A stretch of DNA of 64,000 nt from Desulfosporosinus sp. HMP52 (lineage in GTDB: Bacteria; Bacillota; Desulfitobacteriia; Desulfitobacteriales; Desulfitobacteriaceae): assembly GCF_000765145.1 (NCBI RefSeq), contig NZ_JMGA01000008.1, forward strand, positions 44,241 to 108,240. Direction: 5' to 3'. The notes beneath the pieces are model-generated. The model saw nothing but the letters and a program-made list of their open reading frames with translations. It had not been told where the DNA came from and did not search any database. Below, one piece after another: positions 44,901 to 53,555 of the stretch; position 1 is the first letter of the stretch; every line of letters starts with the position of its first letter. The position numbers were made by a program, and so were the translations under genes.

Positions 44901-45541
44901 ATGACGCCAGTTCCACCGATAACATCACTAGCAGTAATGCCAGCAGTTGCAGCTAAGTAAGCAGCTACACTTGCAGGAAGAGCATCTTTGTCAGTTAAGA
45001 GAATTGGCTCGTTAGCTGCAGAAGCTACTGCAGCAATGGAGAGTGCATCTACAACAGTGTTTGCAACGGCAACTTTGGTAACACCAGTCATTTTCTTAGC
45101 GATGTTGACGGATGTTTCAGCGCGGTCATAACCACCGAGAGCTTCCACTTCAATGCCCATACCTTTTAACTCATCGACAACACTTTGTTTAATAACAGCA
45201 GTTCCGCTTGTTACATAGACTTTTTTAACAGCGAGTTTAGTAAGTTCAGCTTTAGTAGCTGCGTCAAGGCTGCTACCAGCACCTGTTAATAAGATAGGAG
45301 CTTTTAAGGAAGCTGCGAGCGGTCCAGCAGTCAATGCATCAACCATACCATAGGAAGTGGAGGAAGCAAGGATTGCTGTACCTGTGTACCCGGTTTGTTC
45401 AGCGATTTGAACAGCGGTTTGTTCTGCAGTTACACCAGCAATGCGGGTAACCGGTGAAGCTGCGAAAACATTGAAAGGAATCATGCTTAATGTCATACCT
45501 GCGATAGCTAAGGAAGCTAAGGCTTTTTTAGTTTTCTTCAT
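41906..45541 (-). CDS. S-layer-type CWB2 protein, copy 2
   Basis: The ATG at 45541 follows AGAGGAG and gives 1211 residues with the same plan as copy 1: identical signal peptide, three CWB2 repeats, beta-rich assembly region and C-terminal Ig-like domain. The twins differ mainly in about 225-245, 340-620 and 870-1030, where substitutions cluster. Long blocks between are almost unchanged at both protein and DNA level. Such a mosaic suggests gene conversion between the copies plus selection for variation in the exposed middle. It points toward copy 1, so the pair forms a large inverted repeat of about 3.6 kb arms. Confidence 0.92.
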   Translation of the reverse strand: MKKTKKALASLAIAGMTLSMIPFNVFAASPVTRIAGVTAEQTAVQIAEQTGYTGTAILASSTSYGMVDALTAGPLAASLKAPILLTGAGSSLDAATKAELTKLAVKKVYVTSGTAVIKQSVVDELKGMGIEVEALGGYDRAETSVNIAKKMTGVTKVAVANTVVDALSIAAVASAANEPILLTDKDALPASVAAYLAATAGITASDVIGGTGVISDAVKASLPSATRHAGMSAYDTNNQVIQNFAGSLQFDTVYVANGVTGIDALAGAPLAAQTKSPIVLTDGKTVPQAAAFTYSKAPVGAVVTALGGEAVVSESVRAGVAAGSVTPDSNELKIVSVSALDEANKFLQIDFSKAVTKLEISDISIQDASTLARYGVKSVTLAASGLAATVELYGPDDAKKANPVLSYLTNYTVTVFANGTTLKTTFNRPYSLEVRVQSFDVSDKEIKVLSTDGTSTVTLKVLDPKFDYAGTVGEKMQVWFNKENELIKSQVLSTSAITDAIEITDTDEIKLITENKKYDISTETYTAGGAKFKFFLNGSTTPTTITAGMVGNKYAFAKINFDKSGDIEYVSAYDLKDFLIVDSVDNDEVVGYEGVGTGGSFDASDATIVKGGKVITLADLKKGDVLYFNDTANNNDGFAEVYSQTVTGEIDTVYDDAVLVNGKTYSYSYSAGELNTTRAVYINNDGDTAIVDSDAAEDLQAAGAVTLHLNRAGHLVYIAGDVVNVATNKQTAILTENAKTGVSTFGKHQAQISAVLETGDTKVYDLTLEDLDQVIIDGHGYDIDSTPGTSTTDYNPTVAAGNLVLTPGSGSAVSVALTNVLKEGQLVKFHLNDNGSVKKLELFTANGTRQVTDSTAGIEAGDKYISGKKLLSTTLVFDANKGYANTTPWALGDIKAGDVSVIKWGDYKGSDISHCDYIVNSDNEVVALVIRATTTSDTVIEEAVITKILRNSDHEVTSLSAYVNGEVKTYDVDSVANTTLGKGDVAILELNKNTDLVEVIRAAGDSVEYAPRVKTGLVVSSVNVGEREVTFTNGDKYKLVSEGKVLNGTDNSDITVKTLADLRGKTNVTLVLDEKASGTIFAKYFMWETNVAADTTPPTAGTLTNQDLSAVTTANTYLAGDTITITFSEDVNVANLDLASLVLDNGHTFDTDATVSAVSPVNGFASSFVITLGTAPTVAAGDTITINKAKVTDVQGNAATGNAVFTVTAAN

Positions 45542-46100
45542 GTAGTGAATTTCTCCTCTCGTAATTGGATCTCTTTCTTTTTGGAAATGAACCATCTCTC
45601 TGTAACTAGGACGTCTTTTGGTCGCCCCTCACCCCCTTAAAATGTGTAGCACAATCTTTAGACATTGCGCAATATCTAAAAGCATCCACAGAATAAGCGG
45701 GAGCGTCCCCCCAAGGATGACGGTGTTCATCCCTCCTGTGGCGTACCATTTAGAACGCATGGGAAATGAAGAAACCACAAAAAGGTCTATATTAGCTATA
45801 TATATTCTTCACTATAGCCAATATTCCTGCTTGCTGTCCGATTTTTTTTATGGGAACTTGCACTGGCATTATCCCCTCGGACAAGTTCCAATGTTACTTG
45901 TCTTAGTTTACACTAAAACCTATCAGTTTTCCACCATTAGTCAAAAAATATACATTGTTTTAATGGAATAAGTAGAGTATAGCATATAAACTGACTCCAA
46001 ATGTGGACATTTTGTGGAGTTTCAACAAATTATTTGTTGGCCCCATTTGGTACTTAACAAATTTAACATGGTTTGTTCGAAGAATCAATGCTAAATTTTA
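45542..46100 (-). other. Leader and promoter region of S-layer gene 2
   Basis: Without a gene. The first 170 bp match the copy 1 leader, including the dyad. Further upstream, an inverted repeat AACTTG..CAAGTT lies near 45854-45887. The remaining 200 bp are AT-rich. A 117-codon open frame on the plus strand across the leader is not supported by a ribosome site. Confidence 0.45.
45657..45680. promoter_or_regulatory. 24-bp dyad in the S-layer gene 2 leader
   Basis: TTTAGA and TCTAAA flank an ATTGCGCAAT core, self-complementary except for one U-G pair when transcribed. It lies 115-116 bp before the ATG, the same distance as in copy 1. The core is more regular than in copy 1. Confidence 0.6.
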
Positions 46101-46120
46101 GGATATACTAATTGGTTGCT

Positions 46121-47710
46121 TTAAAAACCTTTAAAGCTGAGAATTCCTTGGTATATACCTTGGGCGGCATTTCTTTGGAACTCTGCTGAACCAAGGAGTA
46201 TTTCTTCACTTGGATTAGATAGGAAGCCGAGTTCCACTAAAACCGCCGGCATCTCTGTATTCTTGATGACATAGAAGGCCGCATCTTTAACTCCTCGACT
46301 GGGCAAGCCGATTGCTTTAACCAGATCTGCTTGAATGCTTCCTGCTAAGGCTTTAGACTGTGAAGACATTGGGTTAGCAGAGCTATAATAGGTAGTTGTT
46401 CCCGAAGCTGCAGGGTTACTAAAGGCATCGTTGTGCAAACTGATAAACAAATCTGCCTTGGCGTCGTTGGCTATTTGAGTTCTGGCCTGGAGATCAGACC
46501 GTTCTGAATAAGCCCCTTCTGCCGGGGTGATGTCTGTGCTGCGGGTTAAGATAACCCGGGCCCCTGCTGAGCGCAGTAAGGTGGCCAGATTTAGCCCCAC
46601 AGGTAAAGTGTTGTTTTTCTCAAGGGTTCCTGATGAACCTACTGCACCGGGATCAGGACCGCCATGCCCCGGATCAATGACGATGGTCAGATCCGCCAAG
46701 AGATAAGGTGGCTGCTCAGAACCTTCCAGCATTGATTTCACTTTTTCGGTGATTACTGCCACTCCGCCGATAATTACAACTCGAAGAGGGCTTTCTGAGG
46801 GTCTGGATAAGACAGAGTAGCTGGGCCCTGGGAGATTTGCCCTTTGGGTCATGACAATGCCTGCACGGCGTTTTGCTGCTAAGCTGCCTGCTGCCAGAGC
46901 ATCGGGAAAGTTCTCACCGGTTACTACATATGCCGTTTGAGATGATAGGGTATCTCTGGCAAACTGGTAGATTTCTGCAGAGGTTTCATAGCGGTCATTG
47001 CCAAAAATTCGTTGGACACTTCTTAAGTTGCCTAAGGTTGTAGAAGACACCACAGCTTCTCCGCCGACGACAATTGTATGCAGATCCCCTTCCTCCTGCA
47101 GATCCTCAAGTGCTTGCTGAGTATAGCTAGGCATCTCTTTGGATTTTGTCAGAAGAATCGGCGTCTCTGTCGCACCTGCGTAGGCAGAGATGGAGAGTGC
47201 ATCAGGAAACTGTTCTCCGCTTGCCAAGATGACCTCTCCCTTTGCCCCTACCCGTTCGGCGACCTTTTGGGCCGTCTCGTATTGATCATACCCATAGATT
47301 CGTTCAGGCCGGTCTAATCCTGCTTTCAGAATATCTTGCTCCACCTTTTGGCTTAGAGCAGCGACTCCTCCCAACAGAATAACTTTTCGGGCACCTAACC
47401 GTTTAATTTCTTCCATAACTTTGGCATCTACCCCACTGGTTGGGGTGAGTAGAATAGGCGCGTCCAGCTTATGGGAAAGGGGTGCAGCTACTAGTGCATC
47501 CGGGAAATTATCACAATTGGCGAGTAAAACCGTCTCTGCATGATTCCACCCTTCTATAGAGACGTTGATAGCCGTGTCAATCTGACGGGTGCCAAAAATT
47601 CTTGATGTCTCTAGATTTAATGGAGTGGCACTTGCCACATTCTCAACCCCCATTAGAAATCCTAAGCTTAAAACTATTATTCCTAAGAGCCTCCCTTTTA
47701 ACTTTGCCAC
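46121..47710 (-). CDS. N-acetylmuramoyl-L-alanine amidase with N-terminal CWB2 repeats
   Basis: The GTG at 47710 follows GAGGAG by 7 nt and gives 529 residues. A signal peptide (GRLLGIIVLSLGFLMGVENVASA) precedes three CWB2 repeats (about 35-330). A C-terminal Amidase_3 domain has the zinc ligands His in VIDPGHGGPDPGAVG, Glu in the LEKNNTLPVGL region and His in FISLHNDAF. The catalytic Glu lies in VLVELGFLSNP. It cuts the bond between N-acetylmuramic acid and L-alanine, for wall turnover or cell separation. It is the first of four CWB2 genes in a row. Confidence 0.95.
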   Translation of the reverse strand: MAKLKGRLLGIIVLSLGFLMGVENVASATPLNLETSRIFGTRQIDTAINVSIEGWNHAETVLLANCDNFPDALVAAPLSHKLDAPILLTPTSGVDAKVMEEIKRLGARKVILLGGVAALSQKVEQDILKAGLDRPERIYGYDQYETAQKVAERVGAKGEVILASGEQFPDALSISAYAGATETPILLTKSKEMPSYTQQALEDLQEEGDLHTIVVGGEAVVSSTTLGNLRSVQRIFGNDRYETSAEIYQFARDTLSSQTAYVVTGENFPDALAAGSLAAKRRAGIVMTQRANLPGPSYSVLSRPSESPLRVVIIGGVAVITEKVKSMLEGSEQPPYLLADLTIVIDPGHGGPDPGAVGSSGTLEKNNTLPVGLNLATLLRSAGARVILTRSTDITPAEGAYSERSDLQARTQIANDAKADLFISLHNDAFSNPAASGTTTYYSSANPMSSQSKALAGSIQADLVKAIGLPSRGVKDAAFYVIKNTEMPAVLVELGFLSNPSEEILLGSAEFQRNAAQGIYQGILSFKGF

Positions 47711-47845
47711 TTCATCACTCCTCATTAATCGATTCAGTTGTTTTTTAGGTATACAGATAATTTAATCTCGAATTTAATTTAAGAAAAATCTCTTATTATG
47801 GTCTAGATTCATTATCCAAGAGTGATCCCTCAGACAAAGACGGAA

Positions 47846-50395
47846 TTACTGAACCCAATCTTGCACCCTTTGCACGACTTTTTCCGGCAAGGCGTAAATT
47901 CCCCCTAAGGACTCAATCCGATAGCCCTGCCAGGATTTCAGGAGAGATGCCAAGCTGGTAGGAATCTCAGACTGGGTTGGAACTAGGACGACTCTGGATC
48001 CATAGAAGGCTGCCCGTACCGCTCCTGTCAAAGCATCGGGGAAGTTTTCTCCGGTAGCTAATTCCAGCTTCCCTGAGGCCGGAGGATAGGATTGCAAAAC
48101 TGCCGCCGCAGTGTCATAGGCTGTCATCCCACTGATTCTCTTAGGAAGTGGCAGTTGCTCGAAAACCTTAGAACTAATTACTGCCGTTCCTCCAATCACC
48201 AGAGACTCGGTAACCTTGAGCTCCTGTAAAGCACTCTGGGTATCTCTTGATAAAGTTTGGGACTGGGTCAGCAAGATGGGGATTCCTTGCCTAGCTGCCC
48301 AGGATGAGATGACCAAAGCGTCTTGAAAGTAATTGACACTTGCCATGACCGCTTTGCCCTGGGTTCCTAGTTCTAGGGCTATTGCTCGGGCAGTTCCTTC
48401 AGCTGTATAGCCGTAGAGACGTTTTACTTCATAGGTTTGGCCCAGCTCGGTTTCAATCCGGGCTGAGAGAGCCGCTGTGCCTCCTAAAAGATAGACAGTT
48501 TTCGGAGCCAATCGCTGTATTTCCACTCGAACATCTTCCGTAAGCTCCGAACTGGAGGAAAGCAGGATTGGGGCCTGAAGTTTATAGGCCAGGGGGGCTC
48601 CGGCTAAGGCATCCGGGAATTGATTGACCTGGGCTATGATGACTGTATCTGCGCCGGTTGTAAATGTTTCCTGTGAAATCTGGACTGCTGTCCCCTCCGC
48701 ATTTTCTCCTGCAAAACGCCGGCTCTGCTGACCACTGTTCTGGGCTGTCCCAAAGGCGTAAACCCCAGGCATATAGAGGCCAAATCCGGCTTCTCCGGGG
48801 CTGATTTCTCCACCAAGAGAGATCCAGCGTGAGCCATTCCAGCGATATAGAGCCCCTTCAATTTCCTGGTTAAACACAGGGTCCTTCCATTTCACAGAGA
48901 GCATTTTCTGGGGAGTGATATTTCCCCAGTTAACTTGAAAGGCCGAGGTTAAGAAGGTGGCCCCATTAGGTAATTCCTTGGGCTCTGTTATGGCCTTTAA
49001 GGATACATTCGTTGCTTGGTCAAAGGCCTGAGGGGGGATGGTTAAAGCGACTTGGCTTGTCCCTTCAGTCCCTTCGACAATTCCGCCCAGAGAATGAATC
49101 ACTGCTGGGGAAGTTTTTGTCTCCAGCGTTTGCTTACCGAGGGTTAAGGCTAACTGGACATCCACCAGTCCGTAACCGTATTCATCGTCCTGGCCCGCTG
49201 AGCCTAAATCTTCCGTTCCCTGCTCAAGGGCTTGAATTACTTGATCTCTTGACCATTCAGGGTGCTGACTCCAAATTAGTGCTGCTTCCCCCGAGACAAA
49301 GGGAGCGGCCAGAGAAGTTCCGCTGGCGTAAGTGTATCCCGATCCTCCCCTTCGACTCCAGCCGTCTGTCGGGACATAGTCTCCCGGTGCTGCTAAATCC
49401 ACTTCCGAGCCAGTGGCGGAGTAACTGGTCACTTTACCGGTTTTATCCGTTGCCGTGATGGCTAAGACCCGGGAATCCGCAGCCGGGTAGCTCACTCCCG
49501 GATTTGCTTGAGACTCGGGATCATAATTCCCGCTGGCTGCAATTAGTAAGCAGCCTTTATCATAGGCATAGGCCACAGCCTGTTTCAAAATTTCCGAGGA
49601 AGTGGCCCCATTTTCTGAGCCTAGGCTTAAATTGATTATCTTAGCTCCATGATCCGCCGCCCAGATAATTCCGTCAGCGATGGCATCATCATACCCTACT
49701 CCCGTAGAGCCAATGGCCTTGATGGGCATGATCTTTGCTTGGTAGGCTACTCCCACAATCCCGGTACTGTTGCGCTCGGCGGCGGCAATTCCGGCGACTT
49801 CCGTACCGTGACCATTGTTATCCTGATTTGCCCCGGTTGCCGCGCTGCCTGTTATTGAGTTGTAGCCTGGGACTAGATTAGCTATTAAATCCGGGTGGTT
49901 CAGGTCTATACCAGTATCAACCACCGCTATAGTCACACCTTCTCCTGTGGCCCCCATTTCCCAGGCTTGAGGTACATTTCTGCTGATTAGTGACCATTGC
50001 TTCATAAAGAGAGGATCATCGGGAGGGGCTGAAACGGGGAAGCTTTGGATGATCCGAGAATGATTTTCTTCTGCGCTAATTATCCCAGGCCTACTTTTTA
50101 ACTCCTCAATAGCTTCTTGAATATCTCTCTCTAAAATTTCTAAAGTGACAAAGTTTAAAGGGCCCTCTCTCACAACTTTGGCAGCAAAATCTTCCGCAAT
50201 CTGACCAATATTTGTCCCCGGCGTAAAAGATAGGACAATCTGGTGTAGATCCGAGTTGTTTAATTCCCCCTGAGTAACACCGCGAACCTCTGTAATTCCA
50301 GGAATCGGAGCCATTCCTAGATTCAGAAGGATCATTCCTACAATCCCCAGAGATAGGAGCGTAGATTTGGTTCGATAAAACCAGCACTTGAACAT
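47846..50395 (-). CDS. Secreted subtilisin-like serine protease with C-terminal CWB2 repeats
   Basis: About 849 residues: signal peptide (TLLSLGIVGMILLNLGMA), inhibitor-like propeptide (about 45-115), S8 catalytic domain with Asp in IAVVDTGIDLNHPDL, His in NNGHGTEVAGIA and Ser in SGTSLAAPFVSGEAALI. A beta-rich domain (about 430-560) and three CWB2 repeats (about 570-850) follow. The catalytic triad is complete. It should be held on the wall and may process surface proteins such as the S-layer. It is divergent from the GH18 gene. The start chosen is the ATG after GGAAGAG; a GTG three codons earlier is possible. Confidence 0.93.
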   Translation of the reverse strand: MFKCWFYRTKSTLLSLGIVGMILLNLGMAPIPGITEVRGVTQGELNNSDLHQIVLSFTPGTNIGQIAEDFAAKVVREGPLNFVTLEILERDIQEAIEELKSRPGIISAEENHSRIIQSFPVSAPPDDPLFMKQWSLISRNVPQAWEMGATGEGVTIAVVDTGIDLNHPDLIANLVPGYNSITGSAATGANQDNNGHGTEVAGIAAAERNSTGIVGVAYQAKIMPIKAIGSTGVGYDDAIADGIIWAADHGAKIINLSLGSENGATSSEILKQAVAYAYDKGCLLIAASGNYDPESQANPGVSYPAADSRVLAITATDKTGKVTSYSATGSEVDLAAPGDYVPTDGWSRRGGSGYTYASGTSLAAPFVSGEAALIWSQHPEWSRDQVIQALEQGTEDLGSAGQDDEYGYGLVDVQLALTLGKQTLETKTSPAVIHSLGGIVEGTEGTSQVALTIPPQAFDQATNVSLKAITEPKELPNGATFLTSAFQVNWGNITPQKMLSVKWKDPVFNQEIEGALYRWNGSRWISLGGEISPGEAGFGLYMPGVYAFGTAQNSGQQSRRFAGENAEGTAVQISQETFTTGADTVIIAQVNQFPDALAGAPLAYKLQAPILLSSSSELTEDVRVEIQRLAPKTVYLLGGTAALSARIETELGQTYEVKRLYGYTAEGTARAIALELGTQGKAVMASVNYFQDALVISSWAARQGIPILLTQSQTLSRDTQSALQELKVTESLVIGGTAVISSKVFEQLPLPKRISGMTAYDTAAAVLQSYPPASGKLELATGENFPDALTGAVRAAFYGSRVVLVPTQSEIPTSLASLLKSWQGYRIESLGGIYALPEKVVQRVQDWVQ

Positions 50396-50676
50396 CTCTT
50401 CCACGCCTTTCTATGCATGTTAGTGGATCTGTTATTTGAAGGTAATATTTAATTTAGATGCAATACCTTTATTCGACAAATTATTCAACAATCCTTTTCC
50501 TTCCCTTGTTTCCCCTCATTGTTATAATTTGGAGGTTCATAGAAGGAAGGATTTTGGCTTGTTTTAAAGAATATTTAGGTATGTGCAAAATATATGGATT
50601 CTTTTATTTGCTTCCATATAAAGAAGGACAGATTAACCAAGTTTTAAATGTTTAAGAGAAAGAGGTTTGCCTATTA

Positions 50677-52725
50677 ATGAAATTTATCACAAAGAAAACT
50701 TTAAGCCTTTTATGCTGTCTTCTAATTCTATTAAGCCTCACACCTCTGCTCCCATTTAAGGCCCAAGCTGCCTCTAATGAATCCATCACAGACCGAATTT
50801 ATGGGAATACATTGTATGATACGGCAGTGGAGATTTCCAAGCATGGTTGGGATTATGCTCCTATTGTCGTCCTGGCGACGGGAAAGAACTTTCCGGATGC
50901 TCTAACCGGAACCGTCTTGGCTAATAAGGTCAATGGACCCATGCTCTTGACTGAGTCAGATGGTTTAACTCCCGCCGTTGCCGAGGAACTCAAACGCCTC
51001 AATACTAGGGAGGTTTATCTCCTCGGGGGAACCGTTGCCTTGAGTACCGGGATTGAAGAAGCTCTCAAAGGCCAAGGGATTTTACCCAGACGTCTGGCGG
51101 GTTGGGATCAGTACGGTACTGCTGCAGAGATTGCCCGAGCAGCCACCTCAAGTTCCAGTCAAGCTTTCCTGGTCAACGGCGAGCTTTTTCCCGACGCTTT
51201 AAGTATTTCTTCTTATGCCGCTGCTCAAGGAATTCCGATTTTACTCACCCGCTCAGATTCACTGCCCCCGGAAACAGCTAAGGTAATCAATGACCTGGGG
51301 ATTTCCGAGGTGACAATAATCGGCGGTACAGCTGTCATTAAAGAGAGTATTGTGGAACAATTGAGCAAACTCCCTCAGCCGGTAAAAGTCACAGCCCGTT
51401 ATGCCGGGTACGATCAGTACGAAACAAATACGGTGGTTTTAAATCAGCTACCCTTTGACACTTCTAAGGTCTATGTAGCAACAGGACAGAATTTTCCCGA
51501 TGCCTTGGCCGGAGCTGTCCTGGCCGGGAAGACTAAGGCGCCAATTCTCCTGATTCCCAGTACTCAGTTAGGCAGTTCCACCACGGATTATCTCACTCAG
51601 AAGCGAGCTTCCGGCTCAGCCTTTACGATTTTTGGGGGGTGGGGTGTTATCAGTTACGCCATGGAAAGTATCATTCGTACCGGCAATGTTCAGGCGCGAG
51701 TATCTCTGCAGTATACCCAAGGTGGCTATGGCGGTATCAATGGTATGCTCAATCAGGTCAAGTCAATTCCTTCTCCGGCGACGGATTATGCAGATATCAT
51801 CGCACCAAGTTGGTATTATCTAGATGATACTGCTGATGGAAATGTTGTTGGTGGATGGGATGCCACACCTAAGGACTACAAGGAATTTACATCCTATGTG
51901 CAATCCCGTAATTTAAAAGTCCTCCCGGTTTTTCAGTCTTCTTGGAGCACTACTAAGACAGTGGACACCGTCATGGCTTCTTCAACAGCCCGAGCAAAAC
52001 TAATTGCTCAAATTATGAATTTAGTCAGTAGTGTGAATGCTGACGGGGTTGTCATTGATTTTGAATTTATGAGTAATGAGACCGGGCCCTATCTTACTCA
52101 GTTCATGAAAGAGCTTTACGCTAAACTCCATCCTCTTAATAAATTGGTTATTCAAGCGGTGATGCCCCGTACCGGTGCAGAAGCATGGCTGGCTGAATTT
52201 GACTACCCTGCTCTCGCACAATATGTGGATTACCTCCACGTTATGACTTATGACTATAGCCACGGAACTCCCGGACCCATTGCTCCCCTGGACTGGACCG
52301 ACAAGGTTATGAAATACACTCGGGATCAAGGGGTTGATATGCGCAAGGTTCTCCTCGGAATTCCCTACTACGGGGTAGATTGGACAGCTACAGGCAACTC
52401 ATCAGCTCCCTATAGCCGTCGCCCGCGAGGGCTGCACACTCTCTATGGGCCGACTACGGATAAAGACTTGAGCGGCATGATGGAACTGATTGCCAAGTAT
52501 AATAGCTCTGTCCAGCGAGATGCTTCGCAAGTGCCCTATTTCAATTATACGGATACTGATGGCGTCCATACTGTCTACTACGACGATGCCCAAAGCTGGA
52601 ATGCAAAAATGGGATTGCTTAGTCAATATGGTCTGGGAGGAGTTGGAGCTTGGTCCCTCTACTGGACCGTTAATCCGGAAAGCTCTAGCACGATTTTCTC
52701 AGTGTTGAAGCAGCATCTTAGATAG
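50677..52725 (+). CDS. GH18-type glycosidase with N-terminal CWB2 repeats
   Basis: The 682-residue protein has a signal peptide (LLCCLLILLSLTPLLPFKAQAA), three CWB2 repeats (about 35-335) and a C-terminal GH18 barrel. The catalytic motif DxxDxDxE appears as DGVVIDFEF, with the final Glu as the acid. The YDY of VMTYDYSHG and the W of GVGAWSLYW are further GH18 features. YaaH/SleL-type relatives cleave spore cortex or wall glycan (N-acetylglucosaminidase). The first Asp of the motif is Asp in ADGVV, and one position is Val instead of Asp, as in some SleL-type enzymes. AAAGAGG precedes the ATG. Confidence 0.92.
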   Translation: MKFITKKTLSLLCCLLILLSLTPLLPFKAQAASNESITDRIYGNTLYDTAVEISKHGWDYAPIVVLATGKNFPDALTGTVLANKVNGPMLLTESDGLTPAVAEELKRLNTREVYLLGGTVALSTGIEEALKGQGILPRRLAGWDQYGTAAEIARAATSSSSQAFLVNGELFPDALSISSYAAAQGIPILLTRSDSLPPETAKVINDLGISEVTIIGGTAVIKESIVEQLSKLPQPVKVTARYAGYDQYETNTVVLNQLPFDTSKVYVATGQNFPDALAGAVLAGKTKAPILLIPSTQLGSSTTDYLTQKRASGSAFTIFGGWGVISYAMESIIRTGNVQARVSLQYTQGGYGGINGMLNQVKSIPSPATDYADIIAPSWYYLDDTADGNVVGGWDATPKDYKEFTSYVQSRNLKVLPVFQSSWSTTKTVDTVMASSTARAKLIAQIMNLVSSVNADGVVIDFEFMSNETGPYLTQFMKELYAKLHPLNKLVIQAVMPRTGAEAWLAEFDYPALAQYVDYLHVMTYDYSHGTPGPIAPLDWTDKVMKYTRDQGVDMRKVLLGIPYYGVDWTATGNSSAPYSRRPRGLHTLYGPTTDKDLSGMMELIAKYNSSVQRDASQVPYFNYTDTDGVHTVYYDDAQSWNAKMGLLSQYGLGGVGAWSLYWTVNPESSSTIFSVLKQHLR

Positions 52726-52827
52726 TCGGATAGGAGCAGACAAGGGAATTAGTTCTCCTGTCTGCCGTCTTGCCGAAAGTCGAAGATTGACGATTTTTTT
52801 TTATAATTTATGGAGCAAATAATATTA

Positions 52828-52861
52828 AGCCGTTCACCATTTTGCAGTGAACGGCTTTTTG
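52828..52861. terminator. Terminator between the GH18 and Uma2 genes
   Basis: AGCCGTTCAC and GTGAACGGCT form a perfect 10-bp stem with a 9-nt loop and T-run. Confidence 0.85.
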
Positions 52862-52883
52862 TTTGGAGAATCTCAGGTTTAAC

Positions 52884-53456
52884 TTAAAACTCAAAAACTG
52901 TGTTTAACTTAATAATCAGGTCCGGAAAAATTGATACTTTGACATCATTTAGTTCGGTATATAATTCCGGCCTTCCATATCGCTTATTACCCTGCAATAT
53001 GAATACACTTACCAGCTTCACATCCGGCTCAACAATCCAATACTCTTTAACTCCAAATTTTTCATACATGTTGAATTTTAAGAGCCTGTCCTTCTTGGCA
53101 GTTGACGGGGAGAGTATCTCAATAACTAAATCCGGCACTCCAAAATAGCCCGTCCCCTTTAATTGATTTTTATCACAAATTACAACCAGATCAGGCTGAT
53201 AAACGTCGGTAATGTCTTTATCTTTTTTTCCGGCCTCCGATAATCCTAAATCAAAGGGTGCTGCAAATACTTCACAGGGTTTACCAAGCAAGAAATTGGC
53301 AAACTGTCTAAGTAACTCCCTGGATATGCTCTGATGCTGCCAGGAGGGTGCGGATTGCATATAGGGTACTCCATCAATTATTTCCCAGCGCTCATCGTCA
53401 GGAAATAATAAGTAGTCAGTATAGGTATACTTCCTCACATCGTTTGATGAAGGCAT
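52884..53456 (-). CDS. Uma2-family (DUF820) putative endonuclease
   Basis: The 190-residue protein has the Uma2 restriction-like fold: opening YTYTDYLLFPDDERWEIIDGVPY, the Asp in YQPDLVVICD, and the Glu and Lys in FGVPDLVIEILSPSTAKKDRLLKFN, followed by GVKEYWIVEPD. These are the PD-(D/E)xK residues. GAGGAGGAAG precedes the ATG. Uma2 genes often occur in multiple copies, and some move with transposons. A truncated relative lies at 58101. The biological role is unclear. Confidence 0.9.
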   Translation of the reverse strand: MPSSNDVRKYTYTDYLLFPDDERWEIIDGVPYMQSAPSWQHQSISRELLRQFANFLLGKPCEVFAAPFDLGLSEAGKKDKDITDVYQPDLVVICDKNQLKGTGYFGVPDLVIEILSPSTAKKDRLLKFNMYEKFGVKEYWIVEPDVKLVSVFILQGNKRYGRPELYTELNDVKVSIFPDLIIKLNTVFEF

Positions 53457-53555
53457 AAATCTTCCTCCTCACGATTTTATACCAATTTTTCCTAATCAAC
53501 TGGGATTAATTGAACTTGGGAGGGACACCATAATGCTCTGTCCTTCAAGATATTT

